Of a DNA stretch of 64,000 bases, positions 12,601 through 26,700 are shown in pieces. The DNA is from Babylonia areolata. Taxonomy: Eukaryota > Mollusca > Gastropoda > Neogastropoda > Buccinidae. The stretch lies in the NCBI RefSeq assembly GCF_041734735.1, contig NC_134878.1, positions 43,464,252-43,528,251 of the forward strand. The letters are read 5' to 3'. The notes under the pieces were generated by a model. That model made no database searches and was not told the DNA's origin. It saw nothing but the letters and a program-made list of their open reading frames with translations. Positions within the stretch are counted from its first letter, which is position 1. Every line of letters begins with the position of its first letter. A program made the translations under genes and the position numbers.

Positions 12601-14648
12601 ACCTGCAGGTGACTGTGACTGTTGTGTTGTGCATTATATTGTATTGTGTTGAACTTTATTGTATTGTATGTAGGAGGATGTGGCAGAACGGTTAAGATGT
12701 TCAGCTGCCAATACAGAGATTCGTGAGGGTGTGGGTTCGAATCCCTCTCTCGCCCTTACTCCCAAGTTTGACTGGGAAATCAAACTGAGCGTCTAGTCTT
12801 TTGGATGAGACGATAAACCGAGGTCCCATGTGCAGCACGCATTTGGCGCACTGAAAAAGAACCCATGGCAACGAGAGTGTTTTCTGGCTAAATTATGTAA
12901 AAAGAAATCCATTCTGATAAGTACACAAATATATAAGCATGCACTCAAGGCCTGAAAAGTGTGGTTGGTTATGCTGCTGTCCGGTATCTGCCTAGCAGAT
13001 GTGGTGTAGCGTATATGGATTTGTCTGAACGCATTGGTGCCTCCTTGAGAAACTGAAACTGTATTGTATTGTGCTGGTATTGTATGGTAGTGAGTAAAAT
13101 GTTTTAAACAAAGTGATTTGAAAGTATCGTGATATGTTGCTGAACAGCATCACAGGTAAGGATATGTTCAGGGTTCATATTTTGTTCATAAATACATGTG
13201 ATATTTCTGGTATATTTAGTTTTTGATTTAAAAAAAAAATGTTTTCCATCTGCATATAAGGGATGTTGTTTTTTTCTGTTTATGTGTAAATGTTGTTGTT
13301 TTTTACTTTGCAGATTGTAAAATTATTGTGCTTTTTGTTGTATTCCGTAAAGGAACTATGAAACTGATTCCAGGCACACAGTTCTACTGAACTTGTAGTA
13401 TTCATGTAAGGGCAAAGGAGTATGGATATGAACTGACTCTGGACAACACTTTGCTCTTTGTTTCACTGCTCCGTCCACATTACATAAAGCATTGGCTGAG
13501 TCGCTGATTTCAGTGATTATTTCAGATCCCATCTGTAATTTCACTGACTGTATATAGCCTGACGCACTGACGATATCAGCAGTGCTGATGAGTGTGTGTG
13601 CTTGAATGCATGCATGTTTATTTGTGTGCATGCTTGCTTGTGTTTTATATGTATGATGTCTTCTTTTTTTTTTTTTTCTTTTTTTTTTTGCGGGGGTCTC
13701 CATTCTGTTAGAACAATGTTGATTATGGATGGTGTGCCACAAATGGTGATGTTGCATGTGTCATGTTTTTTGTGCAGAAACTGCAAAATGAGACCAGTGA
13801 GCAGGAGCCTGCTGTCCGGCAGCTGGCTGCAGTGGGCAAAGACCTGCAGGACTTCTGTAAAGGTCAGTGCTGCTGATGATGATGATGACTGTGATGATAG
13901 GGCAGTTTACGAGGGCGCTAGTCAGGGATGCACAGGGGAGGTAACCTACTTCGGGAGGTTATCGGTCGTAGCTACTTTCGTTTTCTCCACATAGGTGGGT
14001 AGTAGTTTGCACAGGACAGGAATCAGACCCCTGCCAGAGTCTGCACTAGTGGGTCATGGTAAGTATGTTACTTCAACATAATTTTAGGAAGAAAATTTCC
14101 TTTACATCACAAAATGCTTTCTCAGGAGTTAAGATCTCAGCAGCTTATTGAATGATTCATGCTACTACAATGAACGCAAGGTTTAAGAGAACCCATTTGC
14201 TTGCAGAAAATAATTTACAAAATGAAAATACAGGCTTTGGACAACAAATCTTTTCATGAACGTCTGAAAAAAGTTGGACATTTCATGACGGAATGAGATT
14301 GATCTCCAACAGTGTTCATATATCATTTTTAACATATATGATATTCTCCTAGAATTCCACTTATCTGCCTTGTTTGAAGTGGTTAACAGTGATTATTACA
14401 TTTGAACTTGATGAACGAAATTAGGTTTGGTAGTTTTGGTAGTGCTTATAAAACATACATTTTGTACTTTGTTGCAATGATTTCATCCATATCATTTCAA
14501 AATTTTATCCTTCAAAGCAGGAACAATATTGCGACATAAATAATCGTTATTTGAAAATGTTTGATTCCCAAGAACAGCCATTTTTGGTCCATATTGTGAA
14601 TCCACTCTGATCCCCACACAGCTGACAAAAGCCTTATCAATATGAATG

Positions 14649-14704
<56 letters not shown>

Positions 14705-17700
14705 TGTTTATTTTGTGGTGCATATAGGCAAACAAATGTTATGAAATGTGTCTGCATCATTGTATGTATGTATGTATGAGTAATTGTATTTTTAAATGCT
14801 CTGGGCTCTCCGGAGATAGAGCGTCCAAATATTTATCATTATTATCATCGTTATAGAGCGTTGAAATATTCATCATAAATAGTATTATTATTATCTCTGG
14901 GCTGTCCGGAGATAGAACGTCCAAATATTCATTATTATTATTAGTATGTTAGAGCTTCTAGATATTCATTATTATTAGTAGTATCATTATTATGATTATA
15001 AAAGTGGAGTGATGGCATAGAGGTAACACGTCCACCTAGGAAACGAGAGAATCTGAGCGCGCTGGTTCGAATCACGGCTCAGCTGCTGCTATTTTCTCCC
15101 CCTCCACTAGACGTTGAGTGGTGGTCTGGACGCTAGTCATTCGGATGAGACGAGGTCCCTTGTGCAGCATGCACTTAGCGCACATAAAAGAACCCATGGC
15201 AACAAAAGGGTTGTTCCTGGCAAAATTCTGTAGAAAAATCCACTTCGATAGGAAAAACAAATAAAACTGCACGCAGGGAAAAAAAAAAAAAAAAAGGGTG
15301 GCGCTGTAGTGTAGCGATGCGCTCTCCCTGGGGAGAGCAGCCCGAATTTCACATAGAGAAATCTGAGAAATACAATACAAGAGTCCCTCTGATGCTGTTC
15401 CCAGGGGAGGACGTGATCCTGGTGCAGGTGAAGATCGACGATGCCCAGAAGCGGTTCGGGGAGCTGCGGTCACGCATCGACGACTCTCTGGAGCAGATGG
15501 AGGAGGCGCTGCCCCTGGCCCAACACTTCCAGGAGGCCCACCAGGGGTTCCTGGCCTGGGCCAACAAGGTGGAGCCGGAGCTCCGCGCCCTGGAGCACTC
15601 CCTGCCCGAGGCTGAGGGTGGCGTGGAGGTGGGTGTTGATGTGATGTGGCCAAGGGGGTTTTGGGGGTTTTATGTTGGGAGGAGTGGGGGGTAGGGTTTT
15701 TGGGGTTGACGTGATGACCTGGGGCATTTTGTTGGGAGGAGTCGGGGTAGGGTTTTGGGGGTTGACTGATGACCTGGGGAATTTTGTTGGGAGGAGTCGG
15801 GGTAGGGTTTTGGGGGTTGACGTGATGACATGGGAGATTTTGTTGGGAGGAGTGCGGGGTAGGGTTTTTGGGGTTGACGTGATGACCTGTTTTTTGTGTG
15901 TGTTGTTGTTGGGAAGAGGGGGGGTAGGGTTTTGGGGGTTGACGTGATGACCTGTTTTTTGTGTGTGTTGTTGTTGGGGAAGGGGGGGTAGGGGTTTTGG
16001 GTTGACGTGATGATTTTGTGGGTGACGTGATGAGGGTTTTTGGGGTTAGTTGGTTTTTTGTGGTGTTTGTGTTGGGAAGAGGGGGGGTGGTTTTGGGGGT
16101 TGACGTGATGACCTGTTTTTTGTGTGTGTTGTTGTTGGGAAGAGGGGGGGTAGGGTTTTGGGGGTTGACGTGATGACATGGGAGATTTTGTTTTTTTGTT
16201 TGGAGGGGGGCCCGGGGGTGGGTGGGGGGGAGTAGATTGTTTGGGGGGTTGACGTGATGACCTGGGGCATTTTGTTGGGAGGTTGGGGGGATAAGGTTTT
16301 GGGGGTTGACGTGATGACCTGGGGGATTTTGAGTTTTGTTGTGGGAGGGGGGTGGGGGGTTTGGGGGGATGTTGGGTGGTTTGTTGTTGTTGTTGTTGTT
16401 GTTTTCTGTTTTAACAGACATTTAGAATGTGTCAGAAAATGAAGGTCAGAATGGCGTGTTATAGAAAGGGGAAGTAATTTTTGGTGGTTGGTGGGGAGGA
16501 GAGGTGGGAGCAGGGGAATATATATATTTTCTAGGGTTTTGTTAAGTTTTTTTCTCATTAATTGGTATGTCTTAGCTTTGATGAGTGAAGGACATGTATA
16601 AAGAGGGAGTGGTATAAGCAATAGATTATAAATAGTGAATTTCAGTAAGAGAGAAGAAATTGGGTTTCTGGCATTTTTGACCAGATAAGAAAAAAAGAGG
16701 AATGAAAGAAGCAGCACAATATGTAAAAATAGGTTTCTGTAAATGTCAAACTTTTATTAGTTGATTTGACACTACTGCTGTGTTGCTGTGATGGTTATGG
16801 AATTATAGCATGTCTTGGACCAGTTCATGCCTCTTTGGTGGTGTTGTGAAAGTGGAGATAGGAAGGAGCTATGTTTATACGCTGTAGCTCCTACTGCTTA
16901 TATTGTTTCTGCTGCAGGTGTTGGTATTATTATTATTATTATTATTATTTCTTCCCCCATGGTAATGGCCAGTGTCAGAATCATTGCCCAGGTCATTGTG
17001 AATGGATGTGACTGTAGTTGTGCCGAATTTTCCTTTCCCTGGTTTCTTTTATTAGGTTTTACAGGGATGATATTGATGGTGTTTCCTGCCCTGCTGTGAC
17101 CCAGGGCATTCTGTTGGGCTATAATTAACAACGATAATGATGTTTACATAATTATGTGTGTGCAGGAGTTGCTGACACAGCTGGCAGAAGTGCAGCCACT
17201 GCTGGACGTCATCAACTCTGAAGGGGCGGAGCTGTCCGAGGTGACTCCTGGTGACGCCAGTCTGCGAGTGGAGGACGTCATCCACAAAGACAACAAACGT
17301 TTCGAGAACCTGCGGGAACAGATCGAGAAGCGAGCTGAAAAGGCAAAACTGACCCGTGAAAAATCTAGAGAGGTACGGATTTTGTTTTTTAGGTATGGAT
17401 TTCGTTTTTTAACACTTTTCATTGATGCAAGTTAATTGAAAGTGGAATGTGAAGTTGAGAAAAGTGGTGTTTGTTCTTAAATGACAGAGATCTGAAGATG
17501 GTGGAAACGTTGTGTTGTATTTTGTGGAAAAATTGTTTTTAATGTTTTACTGAGTTTATTTTTTAGGAAATGCATGTTGTGTTCTGAACTGTTCGTGGAT
17601 GAAGTTTGAATTGTGTTCATACCTGTTGGTTCATTGTTCTGAGCATGTCGTTTCATTGACATTTGACCCACCCACCAACAGGTGATTGGAGAACTTGGTG

Positions 17701-20700
17701 AGCTTCTGGACTGGTTCAACGAAACAGATGACAAGTTGAAGAACCCGTCTCCAGTGACCGCCAATCCTGACTCTCTGCAGAAACAACTAGCCCAGCAAAA
17801 GGTGCATATCGGAATTGCTGTACATGTTGTCCCCACAATTCTGTCATGACTCTGATCATGTCAGAGCCATTGTAGGGAAGCATCACTCTGTGCATGGAGC
17901 CTCTCCACTGATAGTGGGATGGCATTTTGTGGCAGTAGAAATCGGTCCTTGAGTACAGTGGAGGTGCTAAGATTTTGTTTTCAGAGAGTTGTGATTGTAC
18001 ATTTCCCGTTTGATCTCAGATATCTTTTTCTTATTTTTTGTTTTCTTTTTTGGAACTGTGCAACTTGTTATTTAGTTAATAGTTTATATTTCTTTAGAAA
18101 AGCACAAATGAAATACAGCAAAACAAAAGTACACAGATGAACTCCCCTTTAATGTTAATTTGGATTGTTTTTGGTGATGTTCATTACACTCAGACCTTGC
18201 TGAGATGTTGGGCATGTGTTGTTCTCTATAGTGGTTAGAAAACATTTCTTACAAAGAACATAACGCCCACCTGAAAATTTTGACACAGTGAACTGCATAA
18301 GTGTACAGGTTTGTCGTTTGCTTATAAGAAGCCATTACAAGTTCCTTTACATTCATTGCACATTGTGTTGACTATAGTTTTGTGAAGAGTCCACTTTCTG
18401 TAAAAGAAAATTACGACACCCATTGACTCTGAATGTATTCTTCAGCCACTGTTTCCTGGTTTCTGCCTAATCTGGTACAGAAAAGAAACACTCCATGGTT
18501 TTAGCTGGCTGAAAAGTGTGGAGTTGGATGGCAAGGATTTCTGGAAAAGACTCCAGAGGAGTTTGTAAGAGTGTTGTTTTCTGCTTAGCTATGAAAGTAA
18601 GATATAATCGCAAATAGAGACTGTAGACTGTCCCGTTGTGTTTGCACACATTTTTTCAGGCGCTGACTGAATTGATAGCTGGTGAACATTTTCTTTGAGG
18701 AGACTCCAGGGTAGTTTAAGTGTTGTGACACTTTGTGCGACTTAAGTAAGACTTGATCACCACCACAGACTACAAACCATGATACACTGATTGCTTTTAT
18801 TCACTGCCCAAGCCCTAAGCAAGTTGTCTTTAAGGACTTTTACCAGGAGGTTGTTAGACTCAAACTCTCTGGGTGTTGGCCCCTTTTCCAGGCCCTGATG
18901 GAAGAGGTGGGTGCCCAGAAGGCCAAGACGCGTGACGCCCTGTCCTCGGGCAAGAAGCTACTCAACGACCACTCCCTGGACGAGGAGACGTCCCTGCGCA
19001 CAAAGATGGACGACCTCAAGCAGACGTCAGACAGTGTCAGCGCCGCTGCCGGCGACCGTCTCTCCACACTGGAGCAGGCCCTGCCTCTGGCCCGCCACTT
19101 CCGAGAGGCCCACACAGACCTGGTCAGCTGGCTGGACGAGGTGGAACCGGCAGTGGACCAGCTGGATGTCCCCTCAGTCGATGCTGAGCAAGTGAAGAAA
19201 CAACAGGAGAGGGCCAAGGTGAGTAGGGGGATGTCAGCTGTGGTAGTAGCAGTCTTTAGTTTCACATCTTTCCACTCCTAAGAGATATTAGACCTGTGCC
19301 AGCTGTCTTTGTTGTGTTGATGAAGACGTTGTGAACTGTATGTTATATGTGTATGAAAACGTGACATATATGCTACATGTCTGTGCATGACATTTTGTAT
19401 ATATGTGCTTGTGAAGAAGACGTTATGATATGTTGTGTATTATATGTGTTGGTGAAGATGTTATGACATGTTGTGTATTATATTTGTTGGAGAAGATGTT
19501 ATGACATGTTGTGTATTACATGTGTTGGTGGGGACATTAAAGTATGTTGTATGTGATATGTGTCTATGAAAACATTGTGACTTGTGTATTGTATGTGCAG
19601 GTAAAGATGGTGTAACATGTTGTGTATTATATGTGTTGTCCATGAAGACATTATGACAAGTTGTGTATTGTATGTCAGTGAAGAGATTGTGACATTATCT
19701 ATGCATATGTGTTGGTGAAGATATCATGACATGTTATGTGTCAGTGATTATTTTGTGACATGCTGTATGATACATGTATCAGGGAAAACAAAATGTGTTG
19801 TATAATATTATAAGTATTGGTGAAGATGCTGTAGCATTGTGTATAATGTATGTGTCTGTGAAGACATTTTAACAAGTTGTGCATTTTATGTTAGTGAAAA
19901 ATTTATGACGTGCATGTAATGTTGGCATGCATCAAAGGCAGTGTGTATTTGTCTTAGTGTGGGTTTTTTACAAGGAGGAGGAGAAATAATGTTGTGTTGT
20001 TTCTGGAAATTAAATGAGGATGGTAATAAATTGCCTACTCTGTGGCATGGAAGAATAAGATTGAGTGTGAAAAATATCAAGGATACAAACACAGTTGGAA
20101 TTCTGTATTGAAACAGTTTAACAATACTCACCACACACTGTATTGAAATGGTTTAACAATACTCACCACACACTGTATTGAAACAGTTTAACAATACTCA
20201 CCACACACTGTATTGAAATGGTTTAACAATACTCACCACACACTGTATTGAAATGGTTTCACAATACTCACCACACACTGTATTGAAACAGTTTAACAAT
20301 ACTCACCACACACTGTATTGAAACAGTTTAACAATACTCACCACACACTGTATTGAAATGGTTTAGCAATACTAACCACACACACAACTCCCTCTTCACC
20401 TTGCTCACACTCATTTGCAAGAGTGTACATGCATTTACAAGCTGTACACACACATATTCGTGCACAACACACACAGATGCACACATGCCAATGTGCTTGA
20501 ACATGCTCTGGCGGAATGACATGCAATGTCCACCATTTCTCTCTTTTTCCCCAGCCCCAGTGAAATGGATGCTGTGAAGTCACCGAGGTCAGTTCATATG
20601 CCAGTCTTTGATAATCCTTTTGTTTTCAACCCAGGCACTGAAGCAGGAGATTCAGGACCGCAAACCGGCAGTGGACAGACTGAACAAGACAGGCGGAGCT

Positions 20701-23700
20701 CTGGCCCTGCTGTGTGACCCAGAGGGAGCCAACGAGATCAATGCTATGCTGGACGACGACAACCGACGCATGGATGAGGTCCGAACCCGAGTGCGCGACC
20801 GCTCCAATTCCATTGACCTTGCCATGCAGCAGTCTGCTGAGGTGAGTGTGCAGACACCTGGCCATTGATTGCACTTTGCTGTGTGCGCAGTGTGTATGTG
20901 ATTGGTTGGACTTGGAATCTGTGTGTTCCGTTATTGATCAGCCATTACCTGGTATGGTGTGGGTCTGGGAATGACAGAAGCTTCTGCCGTTGTGAAAATA
21001 TGATCTCTGTGGTATGGATGTTGTTTGTCCTATACATTGGATGTGTTGGAATTTTCTGTTTGCAGTCAGCATCTTTTATTTATGTTGTTGTTGACTTTTT
21101 CTAAGACTTTGGATTGAATGTTTGGGATAGAAATCAGTTGTGTTTGAAATGTTTTCCAAAATGACATAGCCAGATTAGTACATGACAAAACATTTATGAT
21201 AAAAGAGTTCGGATTGTAAATTTGTTAAGTTACTACTCTTAAATCTCTGTATATGAAAAGCTTTTTTGTGGGTTTTTTTCTAAATCAATAATCAAAAGAC
21301 TTAATAGACAGTTACAGTGTGTTGTGAACTTTGTCCATGTACCCAGTCCCACATTGTGACATCACCATTGTAAAATGAAATGTGAGCTCAAGTGACGGTG
21401 ACAGTATGCACCTACAGTCACACATTGTGACGTCACCATTGTAAGATGAAATGTGAGCTCTTGACGGTGACAGTATACACCTAGTCACACATTGTGACAT
21501 CACCATTGTAAGTTGAAATGTGAGCTCTTGACAGTGACAGTATACACCTACAGTCCCACATTGTGACGTCACCATGACTGTACCTACAATTGCACATTGT
21601 GACCTGACCATGACTGTACCTGCAATCACATTGTGACCTGACCATCACTGAGAGACGCTGTGTGACCTGTCCACAGTTCAGTGACAGTATGTACCTACAA
21701 TCACATATTGTGAAGGCCCCCAAAGATGGACTATGGCTGCCTTCATGGCGGGGTAAAAACGGTCATGCATCTAAAAGCCCACTCATGTACATACGAGTGA
21801 ACGTGGGAGTTGGACTTGGGAGTTGCAGCCCACGAACAAAGAAGAAGGAGAAGAAGACACATTGTGACGTGACCATGACTGTACCTACTATCCCACATTG
21901 TGACCTGACCATCACTGAGAGATGCTGTGTGACCTGTCCACAGTTCAGTGACAAGCTGGAGAACATGTTGGACAGCCTGACGGTGACTGCAGAGCAGGTG
22001 AAGCACGCCGAGCCCATCTCGGCACACCCTGACAAGCTGCGTGAACAGCTGGAGGAGACCAAGGTGGGTGCGTCAGGGCTGGACAGTTATTGATGATTTA
22101 TTTTAGTTGTCCTGGGGATGAGCAGACAGAAAAATCAGCTCGGTGTGTGTATGTGACAAGTTAGTGTGTCAGCACATTTGTTATACCAGAGTTGGTGTTT
22201 TTAGACTAAATTTAGACCATGTTCAGGCTGTGACTCATGTTTCACGTTGTTGTTCAGGCTGTGACTCATGTTTCACGTTGTTGTTCAGGCTGTGACTCAT
22301 GTTGTTGTTCAGGCTGTGACTGTTTCATGTTGTTCAGATTGTGACTCATGTTGTTGAGACTGTGACAGTCTCATTGTTCAGGCTGTGACTCATGTTTCAT
22401 GTTGTTGTTGTTCAGCCTGAGCAGCACCAAGTAGCAGCCACCAGTCGGCTCTATCCAGGTAGGCAGCCTGTTGCGCAAGTGACCCCGTGTTTGTAAAGCA
22501 CTTAGAGCTTTTCTCCGACCGAGGATAGGCGCTATATAAGTATCCTCATCAGTCAATCAATCAATCAGGCTGTGACTGTTTCATGTTGTTGTTCAGGTGA
22601 TTGAAGAGGACATGGAGATGCGACAGGCGGCTCTGGAGTCTGTGAAGAATGCTGCTGAGGAACTGCTGAAACAGGCGGGCAGTGAGCAGGATGAGGCCGT
22701 CAGAGGTAGGGGAGGGGGACTGTGCCTGCATTCTTGTGTGTGTGAGAGAGGGTGTGTGTGTGTGTGTGCACATTTTCTACATCATACCCATTGCTAGCAC
22801 AGATGCTGCAAGGAATAAAGGATGCTTTTATACATTGTTCAAGAGCAACAGTAATGAGACAGATGTTTAGCCCCTTGACTGCTGAAGCTTCGTGAAATGA
22901 GGTCAGTTTTGCCCCCGAGGGTGGAGTATGGCTGCCTACATAGCGGGTTAAAAAAGGTTATACACGTAAAAGCCCACTCGCGTATATGCTAGTGAATGTG
23001 GGAGTTGAAGCCCACGAACGCAGAAGAAGAAGAAGAGGTCAGTTTTGCATTAGATTTCACAGCATTTCCCTTTTTTTTGTGTACTTGTTCCTTGTGTCAT
23101 TGATTTTGCTGAACAAAAGTAAAAGCAGTCCTGAGAGGAAGAAGTCCAAATAAGGAATGATGATCGACACCCTGACCTGTAAGTTCAGTGAGGTTAACAG
23201 CCATTCTCTGATGAACAGTATTCTTCAGCAGGAGTCAGGGAGTTAAACCTATATCAGGCATGCCTACAGTTACTGAGGGCCCATATTTGTCCTGGAAAAT
23301 TGATAGATACAGATATTTGCTGCATGTCCCTGAAAATACAAAAACTTGACCGTAACATTTTTTTTTTTCAGAAGTATCTAGTGGGTACAAGTGTATCCTT
23401 AGATAGCTTTCCGACCATAACCTAAGACACTTTGTTAAGACTTAAAAGAAATGCTACCGAATATTACTGAAGCCACTTTGTGAAAAGCCTGAACTGTCTG
23501 AACAGTACCGAAGCCATTTTTTGAAAGTCTGCATGATTTTTATCACTGGCAAAGTAACTTCAGCAAGACCAACCATTGCTTCAGGCTGCCAGAAGACTGT
23601 TGTATGTTTGCCAAGATGTTCCTGAAAATAATACCCTGTCCCTGATTCCATTGCGTTGTTCCTGAAAAGCAGATTTGGGGATAGGCATGCCTGCTACATA

Positions 23701-26700
23701 TGGGCTTTGTGGTTGATGATGGATGACGAGTGATCTCCTGTCCCCCAGATGTGAAGCAGAAGTTGGACGAGCTGACCAAGCTGTTCAAGGACATCCAGGA
23801 CATGGGTCGCAGCCGCCAGAGGGCGCTGGACGACACGCTGACTGTGGCGGAGAAGTTCTGGGACGACCTGAACGTGCTGAACAGCACCCTGAAGGACCTG
23901 CAGGACAGCCTGACCACTGCAGAGAAGCCGGCCCTGGAGCCTGAGGCCATCCGTGAACAGCAGGAGGAGCTGGAGGTATGGGACGGGGGGGAGGGGGGAT
24001 GAGCTGGGGGGGTCTTGTTGGGTACTGCTTATGGGTTTTTTTTTGTGTGCTTTTTTGGTTTTGTTTCTTTTTATGTCAGTCGTTGTGAATGTGATGTTGG
24101 GCAGCTGCTGACATTGGAGGCAGAATGTGTATTACAATAAAGCCACAGTAAGTTAGAGGTACTACATTTGGTACGCAACAAAACTAAGATAAGGCATGTT
24201 ACAACAATGCTGGGATAAATTTGAGCTTGTACACTTATTCCTAGAAAATGAAGTAACCTAAATGAGCAAATTTTGAAAAAGTCAATTATGATGGAAGTGA
24301 TTCTGGTATCCTGAACATATTTGTCACATCCTTGAGTGCATTTATTTATATCCACTTCTCTGTGTGTGTGCGTGTGTGTGTGTGTAGTGCATGAGCTTGT
24401 GAATGAAGAAGACTGAGAAAGAATGTATGATAGAAAAAAAAATTAGTCAAATTCTGGTATCTTGTGAAACACTTGTAAACACCACAGAAACATATTTCTC
24501 TCTGTCTGCTCTCTCTCTCTCTCTCTCGATATATACAACATGAATTCTCTGACAGCAATGAAGAAATTTAGAATTCATTTACAATGCACAAGAAGCGCTT
24601 TTGTTCTACAGGTTAAAGTTAGTATGTATTTACATTTTATCGTGACGAGATCACCATTCTTGTATACTTTTGACCTCTTTCTAGGTGCTGTAGGCCTGGA
24701 GATTTAAGTTTTTGTTCTTGTTCTTTTCTCTAGATATATATACATATATATATATAGAGAGAGACATATAGATGCATATACATTTTTTTTTAGATAGGTA
24801 TGTAGGAAAATCGACACAAATTTAAACAAACAAATGATGATTTTGTGTCTGTCAAGAACAACCCATGCTGAGAAGCAGTGCAGAACACACAACAGAACCC
24901 AGCGGTATACATGCCATGTGTCCGTGCGATGTTTGCAGGCCCTGAAGGATGACATTGAAGCCTCGCAGGCCGACCTGGAGGAGGTGCAGCAAACGGGCGA
25001 CATGCTGATGGGGCTGGTCGGGGACCGGGAGCAGCCCGAGGTGCAGAAGACGATGGAGGACGTCGGGGCCAACCTGGCGGCCATCAGCGACCAGTACAAC
25101 AAGCGCTCCAACGAGCTGGAGTCTGCCCTGGGCAGGGCCCTGCACTTCCAGGATCAGCTGATGGTCAGTGGCTGTGATGGGCTGGTGGTAGACAGTGAAC
25201 TGAGTGGAAGTGAATGAATTTTTGTTTTCCGAGGGTTATAGAGTAAGCAAGACAAATGCTTTATTTTTTCATCCAGCCGTCGAAGGAGAAATATTTAGAT
25301 GAAACAAAGGGAGGAATCATTATGTCAGTACAAGCATGCACGTTATTATCATGGTTAGATAAATGGTAATTTGGCATTTACAACAGTATGCAGCTAGAGA
25401 ATGAGAGGAGAGAGAAATGAAGGGGGAGATTGAGTGAGTGAGGAAGAGAGAGAGAGGGAGAGAGAGAGAGTACAAGACATGCAAATAACTTGAATTTTTG
25501 TCAAGATCATGATCAGGCAATAAGAATTTGAGCTGAAATAAGCATACACGTGTTAAAAAAAACAAAAAAAACAACCTGTGATAGAAATAACACCATATAA
25601 ACAGTTGTAGCAGTGACATACAGGGAGGAAGGTTGCAGAACAGTTAAGATGTTCATCTCTCGATACAGTGTCCATGAGGGTGTGGGTTTAATTCCTGCTC
25701 TCTCCCTTTCTCCCAATGTTTGACTGGAAATACCATTCTGAGCATGTAGTCATTCGCATGAGTCTATAAAGTGAGGTCCTGTGTGCAGCATGCGCTTGGC
25801 TCACTGAAAAAGAACCCATGGAATGAGAGTAGAAGAAATCCATTCTGATGGGTATATGATTGTTTGCAAGTACTGAAGGCCTGACTTAGTGCATTGGGTT
25901 ATGCAGCTGGTCGGGCATCTATCTTGCAGATGTGATGCAGTGTATATATGTGGATTTGTACAGTGACACCTCCTTGAGAAACTGAAGCAGTGTACATGTG
26001 TGTTAGTGCGCACAGGTTCGCCAGACATGTCCCATTTTGTTCTTTTGTTACATCAGTATTTGCCTTGTACTTATCTTTCATTTTATTATATCTGTATGTA
26101 TTTGTTTAATTTTGTTTAAGTATTTTATTTCATTTTATGATAATGTTTTGTATAAATCTGGGGTGGTCTCTGAAGGCTTGGCTCATGCAGTGGGTTTATG
26201 CGTATGTCAGGAATCTGCTCCTTTGTTTGTTTGCTTTTTTCTTTGTTTTGTTTTTTTAAAGCTTGTTTTGTGTAGCATAAATGGATCAGTCCTCGCACTT
26301 CGACACCTCCATGAAACAAAAACTCAAACTATGAAATAGACAAAGCATTGGACTTTCAATCTGAGAGTCCCGGGTTCGAATTTCGGTCATGGCACCTGGT
26401 GGGTGAAGGGTGGAGATTTTTCCGATCTCCCGGGTCAACATATGTGCAGACCTGCTAGTGCCTGAACCCCCTTTGTGTGTATATGCAAGCAGAAGATCAA
26501 ATACGCACGTTAAAGATCCTGTAATCCATGTCAGTGATCAGTGGGTTATGGAAACAACATACCCAGCATGCACATCCCCGAAAATGGAGTATGGCAGGGT
26601 AAAAACGGTCATACACATAAAAGCCCGCTCGTGTACATGTATACGAGTGAACATGGGAGTTGCAGCCCACACACGAAGAAGAAGAAGAAATAGACTTGAA

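Noticed and set aside
15072-16421. 449-codon open frame on the minus strand, plus 223- and 169-codon frames nearby
   Set aside because: Pro/Asn/His-rich reading of the exon 12 minisatellite and antisense of exon 12 and a SINE.
21360-21600. TGACGTCA palindromes resembling CRE sites
   Set aside because: They occur as part of the tandem unit (TGTGACGTCACCATTG) in the middle of an intron; no other promoter evidence.
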